Shown: piece by piece, positions 56,562 through 64,000 of the stretch
Layout of the letters: each line of letters starts with the position of its first letter
Position numbering within the stretch: the first letter of the stretch is position 1
DNA from: Succinatimonas hippei
GTDB lineage: Bacteria; Pseudomonadota; Gammaproteobacteria; Enterobacterales; Succinivibrionaceae
Direction of reading: 5' to 3'
Length of the DNA: 64,000 bases
Assembly: GCA_004557545.1 (NCBI GenBank)
Contig: SFGV01000004.1
Coordinates: 16,256 to 80,255, forward strand
Notes under the pieces: model-generated
Seen by the model: only the letters and a program-made list of their open reading frames with translations
Databases searched by the model: none
What the model was told of the DNA's origin: nothing
Position numbers and translations under genes: made by a program

Positions 56562-56666
56562 GAATTGAGCGGTAGCTCCGTTTTGAGAGCTCACCGCGTT
56601 CTACTCATATCCATACTTGTGCTAAATTTGAAGCGTGTCAGAGAAGACGCGTTTGGTTTAATAATT

Positions 56667-57275
56667 ATGAGAAGAAAAGCACTAATCGCATGGATTGTCA
56701 CGGCTCTTTGCGCCACGGGTTCTGCCATGGCAGAGCAGATCACCTTTCCTCTTGACCTTACGGAGCGCACGTTCAGCGTCAAATCTCAGAATTTCAAATT
56801 CAGATCGCTGGTCCCCCAAAAGCTGCATGAAAGCTATATAACCAGCCCGCAGATGGAGAACTATACCTACTCTGGAAATGACGGGATCTTAGACATAAGC
56901 TTTTCGCTCATCGCGCTTTCAAACGCCAAATACAATGAGATTGTGGCTGGAAAATTTCAGGAGCTTATCACTAAGCCCTTTTCTGACAAGGAAAACAAGC
57001 TCTATGGGGGGTATGAGATCCTGCGGGATGATCATCATGGCAATAACCGGACCTTTGAGTACGAGGGCTTTCTGCGCAAACAGCAGGACGGTTTTACCCC
57101 GGCGATGCATACCATGATCCACGAGAGCTATATGCTCCGCGGACGTCATCTGCTAAAAGTCGCCTGTCACGTGCGCGGTCTTCAGGAGCAGCGAGCACTT
57201 TCAGAAGAGATCTTCAAGCAGGCTGACAGTGACTGCGCGAAAATCATAAAAAGCGTCACTGTATATGGTAACTGA
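56667..57275 (+). CDS. Exported protein of unknown function
   Basis: This 202-residue protein has a signal peptide (MRRKALIAWIVTALCATGSAMA). The mature part alternates strands and helices (TERTFSVKSQNFKFRSLVPQ, YNEIVAGKFQELITKPFSD) and has two cysteines near the end (LLKVACHVRG, DSDCAKII) that may form a disulfide. I recognise no family. ATG 56667 is chosen because it starts the signal peptide. It lies 105 bases after the LtaS/MdoB-like gene, likely in the same transcript, so a periplasmic helper role is possible. Confidence 0.65.
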   Translation: MRRKALIAWIVTALCATGSAMAEQITFPLDLTERTFSVKSQNFKFRSLVPQKLHESYITSPQMENYTYSGNDGILDISFSLIALSNAKYNEIVAGKFQELITKPFSDKENKLYGGYEILRDDHHGNNRTFEYEGFLRKQQDGFTPAMHTMIHESYMLRGRHLLKVACHVRGLQEQRALSEEIFKQADSDCAKIIKSVTVYGN

Positions 57276-57298
57276 CCTGAAGCTTCAGGTTTGTTTTT
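57275..57298 (+). terminator. Terminator after the exported protein
   Basis: ACCTGA and TCAGGT pair around AGCT, immediately followed by TTGTTTTT. The first base of the stem is the last base of the stop codon. Confidence 0.75.
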
Positions 57299-57353
57299 CA
57301 ATATAAATCCGCTTTACTAACTTTCGCTTTTTATTATTTCGGCCATTCAGTCT

Positions 57354-57391
57354 AAAAAAATCCCCTCATGGGCTTACGCTCCTGAGGGGAT
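57354..57391 (-). terminator. Terminator of the ManD-TRAP-SDR operon
   Basis: ATCCCCTCA and TGAGGGGAT form a 9-bp stem on the minus strand, followed by T7. It lies 18 bases after the SDR stop codon. Confidence 0.88.
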
Positions 57392-57409
57392 CGGATGGAA
57401 ATAAGGCTT

Positions 57410-58177
57410 TTACTTCACAAGATATCCGCCGTCAACCGGGATGATGGCGCCGCCTAAGTAATCAGAGGCGTGAGAGGCCAGGAAGATGCAGGTTCCCTTC
57501 ATGTCATCGCCGGTACCCCAGCGGTGCGCGGGAATACGGTCGGTGATCTGCTGGTAGCGCGGATTTGACTTATCCAGAAGAGCCTCATTCATCTCAGTCG
57601 CCATATAGCCCGGGGCTATGGCGTTGACATTGACTCCGCGGGCGATCCAGTCATTGGAGAGCTCTTTGGTAAGCTGGGTCACGCCGCCCTTCGCTGCTGA
57701 GTAAGCAGGAACAGTCTGCCCGCCGAACCAGGAGACCATGGAGGCGATGTTGATGATCTTGCCATAGCCCTTCTTGAGCATGACACGTCCGGCGAGCTGA
57801 TCTAAGAAGAACACCGAGTGCAGGTTCACGTTAATGACCTCATCCCACTCGTTCTCAGGGAAGACTTCGGCGCTGTGGCGGCGCTGAATTCCATGGGCTA
57901 CCACCAGAATATCCAGATCGTTGCCAAGCGCCTTCATGCAGTCATCAAAGCAGGTAAATACGTTCTTGCGCACGCTCAGATCGGCCTTTACGCCATGGCA
58001 CTTGAAGCCGCGCGAACAGAATTTGTCGGCAACCTCAAAGACTTTGTCTGAGGTACCAACGATGCAGACCTCGGCGCCGGACTCCATGAGCCCTTCGGCC
58101 ATGCCGTACCCCAGGCCGCGGGTACCGCCGGTAACGATGGCTTTGCGGCCTGTGATGTCAAACATACTGTTAACCAT
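57410..58177 (-). CDS. SDR-family sugar-acid dehydrogenase (KduD/IdnO-like)
   Basis: This 255-residue short-chain dehydrogenase has the NAD(P) loop TGGTRGLGYGMA, the NNAG-equivalent VAHGI, catalytic Ser in NIASMVSWFGG, and YSAAK. GYLVK at the end and PGYMATEMNEAL are typical of gluconate 5-dehydrogenase / KduD proteins. ATG 58177 has GGAG 8 bases upstream; the ATG at 58183 would be too close to it. As the last gene of the ManD-TRAP operon it probably oxidises or reduces a keto-sugar acid; the exact substrate cannot be told. Confidence 0.85.
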   Translation of the reverse strand: MVNSMFDITGRKAIVTGGTRGLGYGMAEGLMESGAEVCIVGTSDKVFEVADKFCSRGFKCHGVKADLSVRKNVFTCFDDCMKALGNDLDILVVAHGIQRRHSAEVFPENEWDEVINVNLHSVFFLDQLAGRVMLKKGYGKIINIASMVSWFGGQTVPAYSAAKGGVTQLTKELSNDWIARGVNVNAIAPGYMATEMNEALLDKSNPRYQQITDRIPAHRWGTGDDMKGTCIFLASHASDYLGGAIIPVDGGYLVK

Positions 58178-58199
58178 TTTCATATCTCCAAATTAAAAT

Positions 58200-59480
58200 T
58201 TACACAAGGTTTGCCAGCGCGGTTGAGAACCAGGGCACGAACGCGAAGAGCAGCGCGCAGAGGATCTCGACGAACACAAATGGCAGGACCTGTGAGGAAA
58301 CTTTTGCGACCGGCTGGTTTGATATACCGCAGGACACGAAGAGCGTGGTACCAAATGGCGGTGTAGCCTGACCCATAGCCAGCAAAAACACGAACACAAG
58401 ACCGAACTGAACCGGGTCAATGCCGAACTTCAAGGCGATCGGGGCTAAGATCGGTCCTAAGATCAGGTTGGTAGCGCCTACCTCAAGGAACATACCACAG
58501 ATAACCAGCAGCACTACGATTATGAGCATGAAGGTCTGAGGGTTTGAGGCGATCGCCATGAAGGCCTCGGTAACATACACCGGGACACGGTAGTAGGTAA
58601 GGAGGTAGCCGAAGATCTGCGCGGTAACAACCAGGAACATGATGTTCGCGGTGGTTATTGAGGACTGCTGAATGATCTGCCAGTAGCTCTTGCCGGTAAG
58701 CTCACGGTAGATGCAGAAGCAGACGAGGAAGCCGTACACAACCGCGACAACCGCTGACTCGGTGGGAGTAAAGAGACCAGAGTAAATACCGCCTAAGATC
58801 ACTATAGGCATGAGCAGGGCCCATACAGCGCTCTTAAATGACTTTAAGAAGCGGAGGAAAGAGAAACCATTCTCGGTAGGATAGTGCTCCTTCTTTGCCT
58901 TGATATAGGCCCAGACGCAAAGCGCGATACCGCAGATGATACCCGGAATTATGCCCGCCATCAGAAGCTTAGCCACGGAAACGCCGGTGATGTTGCCGTA
59001 AATTACGAACACGGTTGAAGGCGGGATCACGATACCCAGGGTACCGCCGATGGCCTGTACCGCGGCAGAATAGTCCTTGGGGTAACCGCGCTTTACCATC
59101 TCGGGGTACATAATGCCGCCGATTGCCGCGGTAGTAGCCACTGAGGATCCTGAAATCGCCGCAAAGAAGGTGCAGGCCACTATAGATACCAGTGAGATAC
59201 CGCCTGAGATCCACCCCACCAGAGTATCGGCAAAGTTTACAAGGCGTTTTGAAAGTCCGCCTCTTGCCATGATGTCACCTGCGAGGAAGAACGCTGGCAG
59301 CGCCAGCATGGCGAAGTTGTTGCAACCTGCGAACATCTTCTGGGTGATAAGAGAGAGCGAGAGGTTGGGGTCAACCAGCAGTGCAACCACAACCGAGCCG
59401 CCCAGAGCCCAGGTTACGGGCATACCGATTATCATCGTCACAGCCAGGGTGACGAGCATGAGAATTGCTGCTATATCCAT
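58200..59480 (-). CDS. dctM: TRAP transporter large permease (DctM)
   Basis: This 426-residue, about 12-TM DctM subunit starts with AAILMLVTLAVTMIIGMPVTWALGG and has VIPPSTVFVIYGNITGVSV and LEVGATNLILGPILAPIA, all conserved in this family. With DctQ and DctP it forms a sodium-driven uptake system. It starts 3 bases after the dctQ stop, with AAGGA overlapping that end. Confidence 0.94.
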   Translation of the reverse strand: MDIAAILMLVTLAVTMIIGMPVTWALGGSVVVALLVDPNLSLSLITQKMFAGCNNFAMLALPAFFLAGDIMARGGLSKRLVNFADTLVGWISGGISLVSIVACTFFAAISGSSVATTAAIGGIMYPEMVKRGYPKDYSAAVQAIGGTLGIVIPPSTVFVIYGNITGVSVAKLLMAGIIPGIICGIALCVWAYIKAKKEHYPTENGFSFLRFLKSFKSAVWALLMPIVILGGIYSGLFTPTESAVVAVVYGFLVCFCIYRELTGKSYWQIIQQSSITTANIMFLVVTAQIFGYLLTYYRVPVYVTEAFMAIASNPQTFMLIIVVLLVICGMFLEVGATNLILGPILAPIALKFGIDPVQFGLVFVFLLAMGQATPPFGTTLFVSCGISNQPVAKVSSQVLPFVFVEILCALLFAFVPWFSTALANLV

Positions 59481-59482
59481 AT

Positions 59483-60001
59483 TCAGTCGTCCTTGCTGAC
59501 TTCATCAGCAGGTGAGGTTGGTACCTTTGCGGGATTTACAATCGAGTCATAGAGTTCAAAGGCCGCGGCGACCGCCGTCAGGAAGAAGCCTACGCCTAAG
59601 ATTGAGTACATGATCTGCATGGAGATGCCCATGGCAGGTGATGTCTGGAACTGTGAGACATCAATCATGCCAAATGAGCTGTAGAAGAACAGCAGCGTGA
59701 TGATCAGGATCACGATATTGCGCACTACGGACAGTACCTTAAGCGCTCCCTGACTGATCTTGCCATCGATTATATCGATGCGCACCAGCTGTTTTGAGGT
59801 CACGGCGAGATTGACGCCCAAAAGCGTAAGCGTGACATAGAGATAACGTGACAGCTCTTCAGACCATGGGATCGAGTAGAACACCACATAACGGGTCGCG
59901 GTCTGGATGAAGATCACGGCCATCATGAGAACCATGCATACTGAAATGATATTGCGGGCTACGCACTGGATCCTGGTAAAAATACTTCTCAATGCTTCCA
60001 T
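59483..60001 (-). CDS. dctQ: TRAP transporter small permease (DctQ)
   Basis: This 172-residue protein has four TM helices and the DctQ pattern (VMMAVIFIQTATRYVVFYSIPWSEELSRYLYVTLTLLG, with the conserved WSEE). It couples the binding protein to the large permease. The GAGG of its ribosome site lies in the last codons of dctP. Confidence 0.92.
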   Translation of the reverse strand: MEALRSIFTRIQCVARNIISVCMVLMMAVIFIQTATRYVVFYSIPWSEELSRYLYVTLTLLGVNLAVTSKQLVRIDIIDGKISQGALKVLSVVRNIVILIITLLFFYSSFGMIDVSQFQTSPAMGISMQIMYSILGVGFFLTAVAAAFELYDSIVNPAKVPTSPADEVSKDD

Positions 60002-60004
60002 AAA

Positions 60005-60994
60005 TTATTCCTCATCAAGGGCGGCTATGCGCCTGGCCATTTCCTTGAAGTTCTGGCTGTACCTGTCACGTACCTCCTGAGTCCTTTCGATAAAAGGCTT
60101 TTTGTCAGGATAGGTGACCTTCATACCGCGAGCGGCGAGACTTAGCACAGCTTCCTTGTCCATCTTGCGCGAAAGCTCTCTCTCGCTCACGTTTGCCCGG
60201 TCCATGCACTCGTTTAAGATCCCGCGATCTTCATCGGTAAGACGGTTCCAGACTTTTTGCGAGAAGATGATGAACACTGTGGAATAAACGTGTTCGGTCA
60301 TCGCCATGTTCTTGTTAACTTCGATGACGTTGTTCTTGTCGATAACCGTGGCGGGGTTTTCCTGGCCATCGATGGCGCCCTGCTGCAATCCGGTATAGGC
60401 GTCAGACCATGACATCGGAACCGGATCAGCACCCAGCGCCGCCCAGAGATCCTGATGGATCTTGTTCTCCATCACGCGGATGCGCAGGCCTTTGACATCG
60501 TCCACCGTATTGATGGGACGCTTTGAGTTGGTAAGGTTGCGGAAGCCCGATTCCCAGATGGCAAAGCCATGCAGTCTTACGCGCTCAAGCTTTTGTAAAT
60601 ACTCTTTTCCTATATCCCCTAAGAATACCTTGTCGGCATGCTCGGTTGAGTGGATGGTGTATGGAAGATCGAATACCGCGATGGTCGGCTCAAAGTTCAC
60701 CATCACCGACTGGTTTACCACCGCCATATCCAGATCGCCCATCTGAACGCTTTCGATGTTCTCGCGCTCAGAGCCAAGCTGACCGTTGTGGAAGGTTTCG
60801 ACCTTAAGGCGGCCGTTGCTCTTCTCATAGACGTCCTTGGCGAAAGCGTCCATGGATTTGCCGATAGCGCCGTCCTGAGCCGAAGCCTGAGCCATACGGA
60901 GGATCACTTTTCCACCGCCATCGCCACAGCCTGACAGCGCTATGCCCATAGCCATGGCAAGCACAGCCGGCATAAGCCCTAATCTTAATTTCAT
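60005..60994 (-). CDS. dctP: TRAP transporter substrate-binding lipoprotein (DctP)
   Basis: This 329-residue DctP protein has a lipoprotein signal (lipobox ALSGC, Cys23). Most TRAP receptors are soluble, so membrane tethering is a modest oddity. The ligand-binding helix region has LKGLRIRVMENKIHQDLWAALG with the conserved Arg that binds carboxylates, then PVPMSWSDAYTGLQQGAIDGQENP. The operon suggests a sugar acid such as mannonate, gluconate or a uronate. A perfect small hairpin (GATCGC/GCGATC, 61006-61020) lies just before its GGGAG. Confidence 0.93.
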   Translation of the reverse strand: MKLRLGLMPAVLAMAMGIALSGCGDGGGKVILRMAQASAQDGAIGKSMDAFAKDVYEKSNGRLKVETFHNGQLGSERENIESVQMGDLDMAVVNQSVMVNFEPTIAVFDLPYTIHSTEHADKVFLGDIGKEYLQKLERVRLHGFAIWESGFRNLTNSKRPINTVDDVKGLRIRVMENKIHQDLWAALGADPVPMSWSDAYTGLQQGAIDGQENPATVIDKNNVIEVNKNMAMTEHVYSTVFIIFSQKVWNRLTDEDRGILNECMDRANVSERELSRKMDKEAVLSLAARGMKVTYPDKKPFIERTQEVRDRYSQNFKEMARRIAALDEE

Positions 60995-61068
60995 TGTTTA
61001 CTCCCGATCGCGAAGCGATCCGTTTGTCTGATGTTAATTTTTATAGGGCACTGCCCTGTTTAAACTTA

Positions 61069-62316
61069 TTACGGAAGGATCAGTGACCCGTCACGACCGC
61101 GGGTCATGGTCCAGGTCGTCAGATCGTCATTGCAAGGATATTTCGCGGCCTCCTTCTCATCTACCTCAATGCCAAGCCCTGGTTTCCTGTTAGCGTAAAC
61201 AAAACCGTCTTTGAATTCAGGCATACCCCTGAACACCTCGAGCAGAGCGCCTTTCTGGGTACGCAGCTTCTGAATCACGAAGTTAGGCGGCTCGATGCCT
61301 GACCATTCCTGAACCCCGAAGTTCTCGGACGCCATATCAAGATGGATATTGGCGGCGTGTCCTAAAGGAGAGAGATCGCCAGGTCCGTGCCAGGCGGTGC
61401 GTACCCCGAACTCCTGACAGAAGATTGCCAGCTTTCTGCACGGTGTGATACCGCCAAGTTGCGGGACATGCACTCTGATAAAGTCGATAAGGTGATTTAC
61501 GATAAGCGGTCTTATCACCTGAGCGTTGTTAAAGAGCTCGCCCTCGGCAAGCGGGGTGACTGTGCGCTGACGCAGCTCCCTGAAGCACTCAAGATCCGTA
61601 AGCGGAAGCGGATCCTCTAAGAAGAACAGTCTGTAGGGCTCAAGCAGTTTGGCAAGCTCGGATGCCTCCGAGGGCTGGATGCGCTCATGCACATCGTGCA
61701 CAAAATCGATATCAAAACCTACTCTCGCGCGAAGTTTGTCAAAGAGATCCACGGTCTTCCTTATATACGCGCGTGAATCAAGATAGATCCCGTCATGGGC
61801 GCCTTCAGCGCTGCCCTTCGGAGGGGTAAGGCTCAGTCCGCCGCCGTAGCCGCCGCACTGAACTCTCAGGTGCTTGAGTCCCTTCTCACGGTAATAGGCG
61901 ATATTGTCGACTATCTCATCAACATTCGCGCCGTCAACGTGACGGTATACCGGAACTCCGGCGCGTACCGCGCCGCCTAAGAGATCGTATACCGGCATCC
62001 TGGCCATTTTGCCCTTGATATCCCAAAGCGCGATGTCAACGCCGGCGATGGCGATGTTTCCTATCGCGCCGTCACGCCAGTAGGAGTTGTTGTGCATGAG
62101 ATTCCAAAGCTCGGTGATCTCACTTACATCGCGTCCTATGAGCAGAGGCTTTAAGTAGTCAAGCACATATGAGGTAACGCTTCTCCAGCGGTAGGCGAAG
62201 GTCGCGTCACCATAGCCATACAAACCATCCTCAGAGGTGAGCACTTTTACCACCGTGAGATTTATTCCCTCAGGGGCGGTATTGATAACCTGGATGTCAG
62301 TTATTTTTACTGTCAT
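61069..62316 (-). CDS. ManD/RspA-type sugar-acid dehydratase (enolase superfamily)
   Basis: This 415-residue enolase-superfamily enzyme has metal ligands in DFVHDVHERIQP (Asp, with His as acid), FFLEDPLP and LAEGELF; the later catalytic His is in TAWHGPGDLSP. Sequence runs close to E. coli RspA (GDATL, YWRRG-like, NFGVQEY-like). Family members dehydrate D-mannonate or D-gluconate to KDG with high or very low activity; the substrate cannot be fixed from sequence. It is the first gene of an operon with TRAP and SDR genes, behind a perfect 15-bp operator. Confidence 0.88.
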   Translation of the reverse strand: MTVKITDIQVINTAPEGINLTVVKVLTSEDGLYGYGDATFAYRWRSVTSYVLDYLKPLLIGRDVSEITELWNLMHNNSYWRDGAIGNIAIAGVDIALWDIKGKMARMPVYDLLGGAVRAGVPVYRHVDGANVDEIVDNIAYYREKGLKHLRVQCGGYGGGLSLTPPKGSAEGAHDGIYLDSRAYIRKTVDLFDKLRARVGFDIDFVHDVHERIQPSEASELAKLLEPYRLFFLEDPLPLTDLECFRELRQRTVTPLAEGELFNNAQVIRPLIVNHLIDFIRVHVPQLGGITPCRKLAIFCQEFGVRTAWHGPGDLSPLGHAANIHLDMASENFGVQEWSGIEPPNFVIQKLRTQKGALLEVFRGMPEFKDGFVYANRKPGLGIEVDEKEAAKYPCNDDLTTWTMTRGRDGSLILP

Positions 62317-62340
62317 ACTTTACCTTTAATATCAGTCTAT

Positions 62341-62380
62341 TGGTTTTTAACTTGTATGATGTCCGACAAGTTAAAAACCA
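62341..62380. promoter_or_regulatory. Perfect 15-bp inverted repeat, operator of the ManD-TRAP operon
   Basis: TGGTTTTTAACTTGT (62341-62355) and ACAAGTTAAAAACCA (62366-62380) are exact inverts with 10 bases, ATGATGTCCG, between. It lies 25 bases before the dehydratase ATG. Half-site ACTTGT also recurs before the GntR-family gene at 63177, so that protein is the likely binder. Confidence 0.65.
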
Positions 62381-62418
62381 ACATGCTGTTTTAGTTAGCT
62401 TTTCAGAAAGTTTGGGCT

Positions 62419-62450
62419 AAAAAAAGTGACCGCGCCGTGGGCGCGATCAC
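62419..62450 (-). terminator. Terminator of the GntR-family gene
   Basis: GTGATCGCGC and GCGCGGTCAC pair (one wobble) around CCACG on the minus strand, followed by T7. Confidence 0.88.
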
Positions 62451-62478
62451 AATTTTGGATTCCTAACGCTAAGTCTTT

Positions 62479-63177
62479 CTATTTACCGCTTATTTCATCA
62501 AGTCCTTCCTGAAGATGCTTGGTCATAATGGTCCTGGCTCGGATCGCGTCTCCCTTGCTTATGGCGTCCAGCAGCTTCTCATGATAAAAAAGCCCCATGT
62601 CATAGCCGAAGGCCACATTCATCTGCTTGGAGGTGCGCGGAGTTACGGTGTACACCTCCTCCAGGGCAAAAGCCACCAGCTCATTGCCACAGGCCGAAGC
62701 GATAAAATTGTGAAACTCTATGTCCGCCGCGACGAAGGCGTCACGCTTGTTCACGCTGGCTTTCATATTCTGGAAGGAAGATGCGAGATTCTCCACAAGA
62801 TGCGCCCTCGCCCCCGGGTCAAGCATGGCGCAACGGTATGCCGCGTACGGTTCTATAAGCAGACGGAACTGCAGTGCCTTTGAGATATCCACATAGTCGT
62901 TGTGACGCAGGGTACCTACAGAGCCGAAGCGTCTTGAGAGATCATCTGACATCAGGTAGCATCCCCTGCCCTGCTCGGATCTTAAGATCCCAAGCGCTGA
63001 AAGACGGCTTATCGCGCTTCTTACCGATGAGCGGCTTACTCCAAGTCCTTCCGAGAGCTTTATTTCAGAGGGGATAATACAGCCTACCTTCCATTCGTGC
63101 TTTTCAATCCTCTCACGCATGTAGTCTGTGATCTGATCGATAACCGATGATTTTCTGATGGTTAAAGGCCCTGCCAT
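62479..63177 (-). CDS. GntR/FadR-family regulator of the ManD-TRAP operon
   Basis: This 232-residue regulator has the winged helix IIPSEIKLSEGLGVSRSSVRSAISRLSALGILRSEQGRG and an FCD domain with DIEFHNFIASACGNEL and YHEKLLDAISKGD. UxuR/ExuR-like proteins of this shape repress sugar-acid operons until a ligand binds. ATG 63177 has AGGAG 7 bases upstream; the frame begins at 63249 without support. It reads toward the operon and is separated from it by a terminator and the 15-bp operator. Confidence 0.87.
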   Translation of the reverse strand: MAGPLTIRKSSVIDQITDYMRERIEKHEWKVGCIIPSEIKLSEGLGVSRSSVRSAISRLSALGILRSEQGRGCYLMSDDLSRRFGSVGTLRHNDYVDISKALQFRLLIEPYAAYRCAMLDPGARAHLVENLASSFQNMKASVNKRDAFVAADIEFHNFIASACGNELVAFALEEVYTVTPRTSKQMNVAFGYDMGLFYHEKLLDAISKGDAIRARTIMTKHLQEGLDEISGK

Positions 63178-63229
63178 AGGACGCTCCTGAAGATTAACAA
63201 GACTGACCTGATCTAATTGTCTTTTATAA

Positions 63230-63250
63230 CTTGTCTTAAAAACATACAAG
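63230..63250. promoter_or_regulatory. Second half-site pair before the GntR-family gene
   Basis: CTTGT (63230-63234) and ACAAG (63246-63250) flank 11 bases. The outer bases (AACTTGT) match the larger operator at 62341. The spacing differs by one base, so binding would be weaker. It fits autoregulation. Confidence 0.4.
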
Positions 63251-63297
63251 CCGATTTTAACCTAAGACACTGGAATATAACAAGAATAGAACCTGTT

Positions 63298-63801
63298 TTA
63301 AAGCACAAAATGATGATAAATCAAAGATCCGAGATAAAAGACAGTAAATGCCCAGCAGCCAGCCAGAAGATCATCAAACATCACGCCAAACCCGCCTTTT
63401 AACAGCCTGTCAGCAGTGCCAACCGGCCAGGGCTTTAAGATGTCAAAGAAGCGGAAGAGGATAAAAGCAAAGAAAGGCAGATACCATATCGGCGGATAAA
63501 GAAGACAGGAAACCAGCATGCCGGCAACCTCGTCAATTACGATCGCGCTGTTGTCATGCATGCCCAGAACCTTTTCTGTTTTGTCCGCGGCGATGGTTCC
63601 AATAACCGTAACCACAACGATAATCGCCAGTTGCAAATAAAGATTCAGATAAACAAAAGCGCAGCAAAATGGCAATGCCGCGAGCGATCCAAAGGTTCCT
63701 GGCATTTTTGGCAGCATTCCGGTGCCAAAACCGGTAGCGATAAGTTGCCATGGATCAGAGAGGTTTATTTTTTGAAGCGGGCTTCTGTCGTGTTTGTCCA
63801 T
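63298..63801 (-). CDS. pgpA: Phosphatidylglycerophosphatase A
   Basis: PgpA removes the phosphate from phosphatidylglycerophosphate at the inner membrane. This 167-residue protein has the conserved ATGFGTGMLPKMPGTFGSL, the acidic DEVAGMLVS, and FRFFDILKPWPVGTADRL with GGFGVMFDDLLAG. About 3-4 TM helices are evident. The usual partner thiL is not in view; the upstream neighbour is a divergent frame of uncertain kind. Confidence 0.93.
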   Translation of the reverse strand: MDKHDRSPLQKINLSDPWQLIATGFGTGMLPKMPGTFGSLAALPFCCAFVYLNLYLQLAIIVVVTVIGTIAADKTEKVLGMHDNSAIVIDEVAGMLVSCLLYPPIWYLPFFAFILFRFFDILKPWPVGTADRLLKGGFGVMFDDLLAGCWAFTVFYLGSLIYHHFVL

Positions 63802-63874
63802 TTAAAGGGCTCTTCCTGGAATTTGTTGCCTCCGCAAAATGAGAGGTCAACCAGGTACATAAATTCAAAATAAG

Positions 63875-63930
63875 AGGGCGCCTCCTTTGTCATTTAAGTA
63901 CCAAATCACAAACGATGAGGAGACGACCCT
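63875..63930. other. Long imperfect inverted repeat that can mask a ribosome site
   Basis: AGGG (63875-63878) with CCCT (63927-63930), and CTCCT (63882-63886) with AGGAG (63918-63922), form a hairpin that pairs the Shine-Dalgarno of the next frame. Arms of about 24 bases remain partly alike. Such masking is used in some insertion sequences to limit transposase made from outside transcripts. Confidence 0.4.
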
Positions 63931-64000
63931 GTGAATATGGTACCTGAATTTCAATTTCTTTCCACCAACTTCTATCCCGGTTTTAAAGTCACCAACATGG
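63931..64000 (+). CDS. Start of an unidentified protein (cut by window edge)
   Basis: GTG 63931 has AGGAG 8 bases upstream and gives VNMVPEFQFLSTNFYPGF then KVTNM to the edge; an ATG two codons later is also possible. The pattern of an aromatic, Pro-Gly turn and Val-Thr is reminiscent of transposase N-termini of the ISL3 kind, and the hairpin before it would suit a mobile element. With 23 codons no family can be claimed. Confidence 0.35.
   Translation, partial: MNMVPEFQFLSTNFYPGFKVTNM

Overview
The window looks like chromosome from a gammaproteobacterium. Several gene orders match enteric genomes: nudJ-mnmA-hflD-purB beside icd, ygiW-qseB-qseC, ybaB-recR, thrA-thrB-thrC and feoA-feoB. The mix of thrABC, PfkA glycolysis, an Entner-Doudoroff dehydratase, TRAP uptake of sugar acids and DNA of Bacteroidetes character suggests a gut anaerobe, perhaps of the Aeromonadales/Succinivibrionaceae. 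That placement is inference, not shown directly.

Layout. 1-5 kb: a cut solute-binding protein gene, ribA, htpG with a textbook sigma-32 promoter, recR and ybaB. 5-8 kb: a GNAT gene, a probable CRP-controlled small RNA, and feoAB with DtxR/IdeR-like boxes. 8-18 kb: an esterase and an outer-membrane barrel, a retropepsin / 7TM-transglutaminase / RimK-like ATP-grasp operon, a Na/Pi cotransporter, rsuA and fabB. 18-24 kb: infA, an ISL3 transposase relic, ygiW-qseBC, and a Bacteroidetes-like ATPase with a Bacteroidetes-type promoter. 24-30 kb: icd, a tRNA-Val with anticodon CAC, nudJ-mnmA-hflD-purB, a GntR regulator and a Fur/PerR regulator. 30-41 kb: two chemoreceptors flanking gntK-edd, then gntR and a large phosphate permease. 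41-46 kb: a foreign, decaying patch (alpha/beta-hydrolase relic plus cyclophilin-like protein), an XpaC/TelA pair, and an HxlR regulator separated from its operator by an IscB element. 46-54 kb: thrABC, an odd small ORF, and tpiA-pfkA behind a structured leader. 54-64 kb: an LtaS/MdoB-like enzyme, a sugar-acid operon (ManD dehydratase, TRAP DctPQM, SDR dehydrogenase) with its GntR regulator, pgpA, and a cut reading frame.

The most notable locus is 45.1-46.4 kb. A roughly 1.2-kb IscB-type element sits between two copies of TTGAT (on the minus strand) immediately before the start codon of an HxlR-family regulator. The IscB gene is dead (an in-frame stop, two frameshifts and loss of the first half of HNH). 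Its HEARO/omega RNA still shows intact long-range stems. The HxlR-type palindrome and -10 box lie on the far side, so the host promoter now reads into the omega RNA. Other candidates worth testing are the CRP-linked small RNA at 5.4 kb, the branched leader of tpiA-pfkA, and the 15-bp perfect operator of the ManD/TRAP operon.

Metabolically, gntK, edd, GntR and its two operators form one gluconate circuit. ManD, TRAP and SDR form a second sugar-acid circuit. tpiA-pfkA and icd cover central carbon flow.
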